From a virus: a stretch of 24,173 nt of DNA. Each line of letters begins with the position of its first letter. The first letter of the stretch is position 1. The notes beneath the pieces were generated by a model. That model did not search any database. It was not told where the DNA came from and worked only from the letters and a program-made list of their open reading frames with translations. Position numbers and translations under genes: made by a program. The stretch spans positions 1 through 24,173 of IMG/VR virus record IMGVR_UViG_3300042880_000156; one strand, given 5' to 3'. Below are positions 8,138-14,812 of this stretch, in pieces.

Positions 8138-9270
8138 TGGAAATCAAATTAACCCATGAGGAAGTTATGGGTATGGTAGAAACCTTAAATAGTTTTTACA
8201 GTAAAGTACCAACAATTCAAGACTACTTTCTTGAAAGAAAAAAAGAAAAAATTGTAAATATCGATGTTGAACATTGGAGTAAACAATTATTTAATGATCA
8301 CACCTTAGAACCAAAGGACATGGACATAGTTGTTGATGTTGTTGATCAAAATACATTAAATAATTTAGCACAAATAACCATTAGTTTACCCTTGGAATCA
8401 CAAATAGGTAGACAAGTTACACTGGGAGTTAAAGAAGGTAAGTCTGGTAAATACTTAGGGTTTATCAAAATAGCTTCACCGGTATTGTCAATAAAACCTA
8501 GAAATGATTTTTTTGGTGAGACATTACGAGCTACTCACGTAAATAAACACATGGTTAACGGTGCTATAATTGTACCAACACAACCGTTCGGTTTTAATTG
8601 TTTAGGTGGTAAATTATTAGCTTTGATATGTAGTTCACATTTAGTTGTGGACCTGTTCAACACAAAGTACGGTGATAAAATGGATTTATGTTTTCTTGAG
8701 ACCACATCATTGTATGGGAACATAAAAAGTTCATCACAATACGATGGGCTTGAACCATACATCAGATACAATGGTATGACCGAGTCCGATCTATTTTTAT
8801 TCCCAAATGATGAAATTTACATGAAACTTAGGAATTATTTGAGACCAATATATGGTAAAGAAGAATGGAACGGGATGTTAGTTGATCCAGTACCATCAGC
8901 ACCAAAAATGAGGGAGTACTCCAAAATAATCCAAATAATTAAAGCTCACTTAAAAGAGTTAGATCCGGAAGAGTTCACAAAGTTTAATGAGTTTGTTAAA
9001 TGTTGTATGAAGACAAAAACAAAAAAGAGGTATTATTATACCAATTTTGGGTATTCGAACATTAAGGAACACATTTTATCCAATGGGGAAATTAAATTGG
9101 AAAAAAAGGAAAACTTTGAAAAACACAAACTGGAACACTTAATTGAAGTTTGGAGAAAAAAGGCTCAAAAAAGATGGGAAAAACTTAATTCTGAAATGAG
9201 ACTTAAGGAAAACCTAGAAGTTTATTCATTGGAAAAGATCCAGAATATGGATTATGAAATTATTAGATAG
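8134..9270 (+). CDS. DUF4338 / DruA-like protein
   Basis: 378 residues. The core, residues about 105-215, follows the layout I know from DUF4338 proteins, the family that includes DruA of the Druantia defence system: 'YLGFIKIASP', an Arg-Asn/Asp pair ('KPRNDFFG'), a 'VPTQPFG' strand, a hydrophobic helix ('GGKLLALICSSHLV'), then 'FLETTSLYG' and 'SQYDGLEPYIRYNG'. The N-terminal 100 residues and the Lys/Glu-rich C-terminal third (residues about 290-378) are not recognised. The ATG overlaps the uvsX stop codon (ATGA), and Rnh follows 26 bases later, so it belongs to the recombination/replication operon. The biochemical activity is unknown; a DNA-processing role is inferred from context. Family assignment is from memory of the motif pattern and is moderately secure. 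Confidence 0.6.
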   Translation: MMEIKLTHEEVMGMVETLNSFYSKVPTIQDYFLERKKEKIVNIDVEHWSKQLFNDHTLEPKDMDIVVDVVDQNTLNNLAQITISLPLESQIGRQVTLGVKEGKSGKYLGFIKIASPVLSIKPRNDFFGETLRATHVNKHMVNGAIIVPTQPFGFNCLGGKLLALICSSHLVVDLFNTKYGDKMDLCFLETTSLYGNIKSSSQYDGLEPYIRYNGMTESDLFLFPNDEIYMKLRNYLRPIYGKEEWNGMLVDPVPSAPKMREYSKIIQIIKAHLKELDPEEFTKFNEFVKCCMKTKTKKRYYYTNFGYSNIKEHILSNGEIKLEKKENFEKHKLEHLIEVWRKKAQKRWEKLNSEMRLKENLEVYSLEKIQNMDYEIIR

Positions 9271-9296
9271 ATGTCAAACCACGTAATTATGTATGA

Positions 9297-10313
9297 ATGT
9301 CAAAAACTTTATTAGTAGACGGTAATAACCTATTAAAGATAGGATTCCACGGAGTAAAAGACTTTTTTAATAAAGGACAACATGTCGGTGGTATATGGCA
9401 CTTTCTAAACACGTTAAGAAAATTCCTAGAGGAGGAAAACTATACTAAAGTAGTTGTCTTTTGGGACAGTGAAACCAGTACGTCACAGAGGAGAATACTT
9501 TACCCAAAGTATAAATTAAATCGTAAAACATCAAATGAGGTTGACTTTAAAGAGATTTCATTTGGTCAACAGATGAACAGAGTTAAACAATATCTTGAAG
9601 AGATGTTTGTTAGACAAATTGAAATGGACCACTGTGAAGCTGACGATCTAATCGCTTACTATTGTAAAGTATCGGTCGATGAGGAAAAAACAATATTTTC
9701 CGGTGATAGAGATCTAACCCAGTTGATTTCCGATAAAGTTAGAATCTATTCCCCAAACACAAAACAATTTTATAAGAAAGGTGATAAGATAAAAATGTAT
9801 GAAATTGAGATACCACACTATAATGTCAAAACTTATAAAATATTAGCTGGTGATACATCCGACAATATCGATGGTATTTTTTACCTGGGTGAGAAAACTT
9901 TTGTAAAATTATTTCCTGAGATACTTGAAAATGAAATTTCTTTTACCGATATTTTAAACAAAGGTGAAAATCTGATAAAAGAACAAAAGGATAGTGTTGT
10001 TTTACAGAACTTACTAAGTGGAAAAACAAGGGAGGGGATATTTGGTGATGAGTTCTTTATTATAAATGAAAAATTGGTAGACCTATCAGAACCACTAATA
10101 AGTGAAGAAGGTAAAGAACTGGTTGAATCATACTATAAAGAATCACTAGATCCGGATGGAAGAGGTCATAGAAATCTAATTAAGATGATGATGGAAGATG
10201 GATTCTTTAGGTATCTACCAAAAGGTGATGACGCTTGGGTTAATTTTTTAAAACCATTTTTAAAACTTTCAAGGAAAGAAAAAACTAAATACAGAAATAA
10301 AACAAATAAATAA
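9297..10313 (+). CDS. rnh: Rnh-like 5'-3' exonuclease / RNase H of the FEN family
   Basis: 338 residues; T4 RNase H has 305. All the acidic metal ligands of the flap-nuclease (PIN-like) fold are visible: Asp8 in 'LLVDGNN', Asp57 in 'VVFWDSE', Glu114/Asp116/Asp117 in 'CEADDLIAYY', Asp137/Asp139 in 'SGDRDL', and Asp186/Asp189 in 'GDTSDNIDGI', which begins the helix-3-turn-helix DNA clamp. 'LYPKYKLNRK' (residues 69-78) is the substrate-arch motif of the family. It removes RNA primers and 5' flaps from lagging-strand fragments, working with gp32 and the helicase. The start at 9297 places the first beta strand directly at the N-terminus. The C-terminus is basic, consistent with DNA binding. Confidence 0.88.
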   Translation: MSKTLLVDGNNLLKIGFHGVKDFFNKGQHVGGIWHFLNTLRKFLEEENYTKVVVFWDSETSTSQRRILYPKYKLNRKTSNEVDFKEISFGQQMNRVKQYLEEMFVRQIEMDHCEADDLIAYYCKVSVDEEKTIFSGDRDLTQLISDKVRIYSPNTKQFYKKGDKIKMYEIEIPHYNVKTYKILAGDTSDNIDGIFYLGEKTFVKLFPEILENEISFTDILNKGENLIKEQKDSVVLQNLLSGKTREGIFGDEFFIINEKLVDLSEPLISEEGKELVESYYKESLDPDGRGHRNLIKMMMEDGFFRYLPKGDDAWVNFLKPFLKLSRKEKTKYRNKTNK

Positions 10314-10319
10314 ATAAAT

Positions 10320-10769
10320 ATGAAAAATCAAGAAGTAACAAAAGTTGAATTTTTATTAATGTGTAACGATAACATTGTAGTTCAACGATATTTTAACGTT
10401 AAGGGATTCAACAAAAACGCACACAAATCTATTGAATTCTACGAATATATTGACAGATTATGTAATAAACTACAGTATGATTTAAAAATGAGAAGTGTGG
10501 TTTATATGTTGGATAATCAGTTTGAAATTACTGAAAATCCTGAGATATTAAATACGTCAATAACGGAGGGTGATGAGAACTTTAACATGTACGTTAAGTT
10601 GGACGATATGACAATTTGTCAGAGAACATTCGACGCTAAAGTATACCCACCAAAGGTAAGATATACCGTAGACCTACGACCAAAGTTAAAATCCATATTA
10701 GGTGACCTTACTGACATTTTTTCAGGTAGGAAATTTAATTATTTTTATCCGCAATTTATTGAGAATTAA
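10320..10769 (+). CDS. Hypothetical protein between rnh and the helicase gene (149 aa)
   Basis: 149 residues, not recognised. The N-terminal half is alternating beta/alpha ('TKVEFLLMCNDNIVVQRYF', then a helix with 'FYEYIDRLCNKLQYDL'). The C-terminal part includes 'TICQRTFDAKVYPPKVRYT' followed by an amphipathic helix ('LRPKLKSILGDLTDIF'). There is no membrane segment or known nucleotide-binding motif. It starts six bases after the rnh stop and lies 34 bases before the gp41-like helicase. By position it could be a replication accessory factor such as a helicase loader or recombination mediator, but no motif supports either. The leader is an AAAT repeat with no Shine-Dalgarno sequence. Confidence 0.65.
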   Translation: MKNQEVTKVEFLLMCNDNIVVQRYFNVKGFNKNAHKSIEFYEYIDRLCNKLQYDLKMRSVVYMLDNQFEITENPEILNTSITEGDENFNMYVKLDDMTICQRTFDAKVYPPKVRYTVDLRPKLKSILGDLTDIFSGRKFNYFYPQFIEN

Positions 10770-10770
10770 T

Positions 10771-10782
10771 ACTATTTATCAA
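10771..10782 (+). promoter_or_regulatory. Recurrent intergenic 12-mer, candidate promoter or operator
   Basis: ACTATTTATCAA is found here, 22 bases before the helicase start, and again without change at 16700-16711, 12 bases before the 1923-residue gene. Both copies lie in the few true gaps of the window. Function is unknown; a promoter or protein-binding site is possible. Confidence 0.3.
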
Positions 10783-10803
10783 TACTAAAGTAATAAAAAA
10801 AAT

Positions 10804-12195
10804 ATGGCGACAAACAAAAATTTTGAATATCTAGGTAACACTTTTCAACTACAACTACTTAATCAAATAATTTTAGACAAAGACTTTTCTGTGTCGATAA
10901 TAGATGTACTTAATACAAATTATTTTGAAAACCAATACTTCAAAATAATCATCCAAATGGTCAAAGAGTATCATATAAAGTACGATCATACACCATCCTT
11001 TGAGACACTAGAACAAATAACAAAGTCTGAGTTACAAAATCAAATGGCTTCTAAAATAGTCTTGGATACAATATCTAAGATTAAAGAAGCTCCATTGGAC
11101 GGATCTAATTTTGTTCAAGAGAAAGCACTTAAATTCTGTAAACAACAAGAATTACAGAAAGTGATGAAAAAAGCCCAGAAAATTATCGATGGTGGGGAAT
11201 TTGAGAACTACGATACACTGGAAGAAATGGTAAAAGAGGCTTTAATGGTTGGTTCAAAAGACACATCAATGTTAGATGTCTTTTCAAACATAGACCAAGT
11301 TCTTGAAGAAGATTACAGACACCCAATCCCAATGGGAATACCAGGTATTGATAGACTGTTAAAAGGTGGATTAGCTAAAGGTGAAATTGGTGTAATTTTA
11401 GCACCAACCGGAGTTGGTAAATCCACAATATTAACAAAGATATCGAACCACGCTTTTAACTTAGGGAACAACGTAATTCAAATATTTTTTGAAGACAACC
11501 CAAAAGTGATCCAACGGAAACACTTCACACTCTGGACAAAGGTACATCCCGATGAATTGTCAGAACGTAAGGAGGAAGTGATCAGTAAAGTTAAGAATAT
11601 TGAAGAGACAATGGACAATAAACTAGAGTTAAAAAAACTACCGTCTGACACTAGAACTATGTCACAGATAAAGAATGAGATCAGAAAATTAATATCTGAT
11701 GGTATGAGGGTTGATATGGTGGTTTTAGACTACATAGATTGTGTTGTTCCGGATAAAAACTTAGGTGACGAATGGAAAAGCGAAGGATCAGTTATGAGAG
11801 CTTTCGAGGCTATGTGTCACGAACTAAATATTGTTGGATGGACAGCTACACAAGGAAACAGATCATCGATTTCTTCTGAAGTGGTGACTACCGATCAAAT
11901 GGGTGGATCAATTAAAAAAGCACAGGTGGGTCACGTAATTATTTCAGTAGCTAAGACACTACAACAAAAAGAAATGAAGTTAGCGACAATAGCCATAACA
12001 AAATCAAGAATTGGTGATGACGGAGTGGTTTTCGAGAACTGTAAATTTGATAACGCTATGATTGAAATCGACACTGAAAGTTCAATGACCTTTCTAGGGT
12101 TGGAAGAACAAAAAGAGGAGAGACAACGATTAAGGGTTAAAGAGTTAATGGAAAAAAGAAAACAAAACAATAACACCAATAATACAATAAATTAA
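10804..12195 (+). CDS. 41: gp41-like replicative DNA helicase (DnaB family)
   Basis: 463 residues, close to T4 gp41 (475). Residues about 10-75 look like the DnaB N-terminal helical domain, followed by a linker. The RecA-like C-terminal domain has Walker A 'APTGVGKST' (residues 200-208), the catalytic Glu in 'IFFEDN' (Glu230), Walker B 'DMVVLDYID' (304-312), motif H3 'TATQGNR' (347-353, Gln350) and the arginine-finger region 'KSRIGDDG' (400-407). It unwinds DNA 5' to 3' as a hexamer at the fork, normally paired with a primase that is not in this window. The C-terminal tail is basic and Asn-rich. The start shares the ATGGCGACAAA context of gene 32, which appears to be chance. Confidence 0.9.
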   Translation: MATNKNFEYLGNTFQLQLLNQIILDKDFSVSIIDVLNTNYFENQYFKIIIQMVKEYHIKYDHTPSFETLEQITKSELQNQMASKIVLDTISKIKEAPLDGSNFVQEKALKFCKQQELQKVMKKAQKIIDGGEFENYDTLEEMVKEALMVGSKDTSMLDVFSNIDQVLEEDYRHPIPMGIPGIDRLLKGGLAKGEIGVILAPTGVGKSTILTKISNHAFNLGNNVIQIFFEDNPKVIQRKHFTLWTKVHPDELSERKEEVISKVKNIEETMDNKLELKKLPSDTRTMSQIKNEIRKLISDGMRVDMVVLDYIDCVVPDKNLGDEWKSEGSVMRAFEAMCHELNIVGWTATQGNRSSISSEVVTTDQMGGSIKKAQVGHVIISVAKTLQQKEMKLATIAITKSRIGDDGVVFENCKFDNAMIEIDTESSMTFLGLEEQKEERQRLRVKELMEKRKQNNNTNNTIN

Positions 12196-12213
12196 ATAAA
12201 AAAATTTTAAATC

Positions 12214-14073
12214 ATGGATGTATCACAAAGAATATTAAGTGACATTACTGTTTACATGAAGTACGCTAAATTCTTACCAGAGAAAAATAGAAGAGAAACC
12301 TGGGACGAATTAGTTACACGAAATAAAGAAATGCACCAAAAGAAATACCCTAAAATCAAAGATGAGATTGAAGAGGTGTATAAAATGGTGTACGATAAAA
12401 AAATATTACCTTCGATGAGGTCATTACAATTTGGTGGAAAACCGATTGAGATATCACCAAATAGGGTCTACAATTGTGCTTATTTACCGATTGACCATAC
12501 AGACGCTTTCGCTGAAACAATGTTCTTATTGTTAGGTGGAACCGGTGTAGGGTTTTCAGTACAAAAACACCACGTAGATAAATTATCAGAGATTAAAAAA
12601 CCAAATCCAAGTAGAACTAGAAGATATTTGATTGGTGACTCAATTGAAGGGTGGGCTGACGCTATTAAAGTATTAATGGAGTCATACTTTGGGTCTAAAT
12701 CGTCAACACCAATATTTGATTTTTCAGATATTAGACAAAAAGGGTCTTTATTAGTAACATCAGGTGGTAAAGCACCTGGACCACAACCATTGAAAGATTG
12801 TATACACAACATTACAAAAGTTTTGGAAAACAAAACTGATGGAAGTAGGTTAACACCGATTGAAACACATGACATCGTTTGTCATATCGCTGACGCGGTA
12901 CTAGCTGGGGGAATTAGAAGAGCTGCTCTTATTTCATTATTTTCAGCTGATGACGATGAAATGATCTCTTGTAAATCTGGAAACTGGTGGGAATCAAATC
13001 CACAACGAGGTAGAGCTAATAACTCAGCGGTATTACTTAGACATAAAATCACACAAGAATACTTTATGGGTCTTTGGAAACGAATTGAGTTATCCGGAGC
13101 TGGTGAACCAGGAATCTACTTATCAAACGATAAAGATTGGGGAACAAACCCATGTTGTGAAATCGGTCTTAGACCATATCAATTCTGTAACCTATGTGAG
13201 GTTAACGCTTCTGACATTGAATCACAAGAAGACTTTGATAAAAGAGTTAAAGGAGCTGCTTTCATTGGTACACTACAGGCTGGATATACAGATTTCCATT
13301 ACTTGAGAGATGTTTGGAAAAGAACAACTGAGAAAGACGCTCTTATCGGAATTGGTATGACAGGTATTGGATCTGGAGTCGTATTAGGGTATGACATGAA
13401 ATTAGCCGCTGAAGCTGTTAAAGAAGAAAATGAAAGGGTAGCTAACCTAATCGGTATTAACAAATCAGCTAGAACAACAACAGTTAAACCATCCGGAACC
13501 TCATCATTGGTTTTAGGTACATCTTCCGGTATTCACGCTTGGCACAATGATTTTTACTTAAGAAGAATCCGAGTTGGTAAAAATGAATCAATATACCAAC
13601 ACTTAGTGACGAATCACCCAGAGTTGGTTGAAGATGAATATTTCAGACCACATGATACCGCGGTAATAACAATCCCACAAAAAGCACCTGAAGGATCAAT
13701 TTTAAGACACGAGTCAGTATTCCAAATGTTGGAACGAGTTAAAAAGGTATCACAGGAGTGGGTAAGAACTGGACATAGAAGTGGTCAAAATACACATAAT
13801 GTTTCAGCAACTGTTTCCATTAAAGATGACGAATGGGATTTAGTTGGTGACTGGATGTGGAAAAATAGAAAGTTCTATAACGGATTGTCAGTTTTACCAT
13901 ATAATGGTGGAACATACACACAAGCACCTTTTGAAGATTGTACTGAAGAAGATTTTGAAAGATTGGTAATCACATTAAAAGATGTTGATCTAACAAAAGT
14001 AATCGAACTACAAGATAACACTGACCTTAGAGGTGAAGCCGCTTGTGCTGGTGGAGCTTGTGAAATCGTTTAA
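12214..14073 (+). CDS. nrdJ: Adenosylcobalamin-dependent (class II) ribonucleotide reductase
   Basis: 619 residues, about 120 shorter than the classical monomeric Lactobacillus triphosphate reductase (about 740). The chemistry is complete: Cys88 ('YNCAYLP') and Cys325 ('QFCNL') as the redox pair, radical Cys314 and Glu316 in 'NPCCEIG', and a C-terminal shuttle pair Cys611/Cys616 in 'CAGGACEIV'. The 11-residue spacing from radical to redox cysteine and the CxxxxC tail match that enzyme. Other landmarks are 'GGTGVGFSVQ' (residues about 109-118), 'AGGIRRAAL' and 'PSGTSS'. It reduces ribonucleoside triphosphates with coenzyme B12, so it needs neither oxygen nor a small subunit, but it depends on host cobalamin. 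Cys315 directly follows the radical cysteine. The shorter length suggests loss of part of the allosteric region. No cobalamin riboswitch is visible upstream. Confidence 0.87.
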   Translation: MDVSQRILSDITVYMKYAKFLPEKNRRETWDELVTRNKEMHQKKYPKIKDEIEEVYKMVYDKKILPSMRSLQFGGKPIEISPNRVYNCAYLPIDHTDAFAETMFLLLGGTGVGFSVQKHHVDKLSEIKKPNPSRTRRYLIGDSIEGWADAIKVLMESYFGSKSSTPIFDFSDIRQKGSLLVTSGGKAPGPQPLKDCIHNITKVLENKTDGSRLTPIETHDIVCHIADAVLAGGIRRAALISLFSADDDEMISCKSGNWWESNPQRGRANNSAVLLRHKITQEYFMGLWKRIELSGAGEPGIYLSNDKDWGTNPCCEIGLRPYQFCNLCEVNASDIESQEDFDKRVKGAAFIGTLQAGYTDFHYLRDVWKRTTEKDALIGIGMTGIGSGVVLGYDMKLAAEAVKEENERVANLIGINKSARTTTVKPSGTSSLVLGTSSGIHAWHNDFYLRRIRVGKNESIYQHLVTNHPELVEDEYFRPHDTAVITIPQKAPEGSILRHESVFQMLERVKKVSQEWVRTGHRSGQNTHNVSATVSIKDDEWDLVGDWMWKNRKFYNGLSVLPYNGGTYTQAPFEDCTEEDFERLVITLKDVDLTKVIELQDNTDLRGEAACAGGACEIV

Positions 14074-14076
14074 GAG

Positions 14077-14307
14077 ATGACAGTTAACTCATCAAACGAT
14101 TGGATACAACAGTTATATGTTCGGGAGATTACCAAAAAGACTCCCGAACCTGACTTTTATAAGGATAAGTTTGGTAATATTGTAATGACAGAATCATTCC
14201 ACATAAAACGAGGAAAGTGTTGTGGATCCGGTTGTAAACACTGTCCTTACGAACCATTATACCAAAAGGGAAGTACTAATTTAAACGAATCACTGAGAAA
14301 TCAGTGA
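14077..14307 (+). CDS. DUF5522-like small Cys-rich protein
   Basis: 76 residues, starting three bases after the reductase stop, so almost certainly co-translated with it. Residues about 26-60 follow the DUF5522 pattern: 'DFYKDKFGNIVMTESFHIKRG' in outline, then 'CCGSGCKHCPYEP' with Cys48, Cys49, Cys53 and Cys56 (CC-x3-C-x2-C). Four clustered cysteines suggest a metal or Fe-S site, or a thiol redox role, but the function of the family is not known to me. I associate the family with Bacteroidota genomes, which supports the host inference. The last codons and the stop lie within the stem of the following terminator. The family call is from motif memory. Confidence 0.75.
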   Translation: MTVNSSNDWIQQLYVREITKKTPEPDFYKDKFGNIVMTESFHIKRGKCCGSGCKHCPYEPLYQKGSTNLNESLRNQ

Positions 14308-14315
14308 TTTTTTTT
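14288..14315 (+). terminator. Strong intrinsic terminator closing the replication block
   Basis: AATCACTGA (14288-14296) pairs perfectly with TCAGTGATT (14301-14309) around a GAAA tetraloop, and a T run continues to 14315. The stop codon of the DUF5522 gene (14305-14307) is inside the 3' arm, so a translating ribosome would occlude the hairpin. Confidence 0.9.
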
Positions 14316-14347
14316 ATTTATATAAAATATCTGAATACTATATTTAT
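14315..14347 (+). promoter_or_regulatory. AT-rich candidate promoter before the baseplate genes
   Basis: Between the terminator and gp25 lie TATTTATATAAAA (14315-14327) and ACTATATTTATTAG (14337-14350). The first resembles the leader at 4501-4517; the second resembles the 12-mer at 10771 and 16700. A new transcription start is expected here because a terminator precedes a virion operon, but the exact element is uncertain. Confidence 0.35.
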
Positions 14348-14352
14348 TAGAT

Positions 14353-14811
14353 ATGTCTAACGGTATAACATATGGTATAACATTTCCCTTTAGGGATTCT
14401 TTTGTTGGGAGATATCTTGACGCTTCAGATACTATTGATGAAGAAATCAGAAATAATCTAATTCATCTTTTATTAACTAGAAAGGGTAGTAGATATTTTT
14501 TACCAGATTTTGGTACAAGATTATATGAATATATATTTGAACCATTAGATGGACCGACATTTAGTGATATTGAGTTTGAGATTAGGGATTCAGTTGAAAA
14601 ATACATACCAGGTATACTTATAACAAACATAAAAATAACTGACGCTTCGTTAGGTTTGGAAGACAAAGGTACTTATATTACAGATTCTGGTGAGAGAGAA
14701 TTTAAGGTAACCAATATAGGTGATAGAGAACACACCGCTAAAGTTAGAATAGACTATAGAATAACCAATCAAGCTTTAGAAAGCAGTGATTTTGTAATTA
14801 TTAACATATAA
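14353..14811 (+). CDS. 25: gp25-like baseplate wedge subunit
   Basis: 152 residues; T4 gp25 is 132. The family signature is clear: an N-terminal extended segment ('GITYGITFPFRDS'), a helix ('EIRNNLIHLLLTRKGSR') and the hallmark 'FLPDFGTRLYEYIFEP' (residues about 49-64), followed by a helix and a beta-rich C-terminus. gp25 forms the core of the baseplate wedge near the sheath and is conserved in contractile tails and type VI secretion (GPW/gp25, TssE). The downstream gene starts two bases after this stop and encodes gp6, its direct partner in the wedge, matching the usual gene order. Confidence 0.92.
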   Translation: MSNGITYGITFPFRDSFVGRYLDASDTIDEEIRNNLIHLLLTRKGSRYFLPDFGTRLYEYIFEPLDGPTFSDIEFEIRDSVEKYIPGILITNIKITDASLGLEDKGTYITDSGEREFKVTNIGDREHTAKVRIDYRITNQALESSDFVIINI

Positions 14812-14812
14812 C

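Noticed and set aside
9271-9315. Mini reading frame (14 codons plus stop) beginning ATGTCAAA just before rnh
   Set aside because: Too short to judge; it overlaps the rnh start out of frame. A leader peptide role cannot be excluded but nothing supports it.
12100-12213. Possible cobalamin riboswitch upstream of the B12-dependent reductase
   Set aside because: Only 18 A/T-rich bases separate the helicase stop from the reductase start, and no B12-box-like element was seen in the 3' end of the helicase gene.
12480-12875. Minus-strand open frame of 131 codons inside the reductase gene
   Set aside because: It lies wholly within a gene whose catalytic motifs are all intact and has no start context; it is a by-product of the coding bias.
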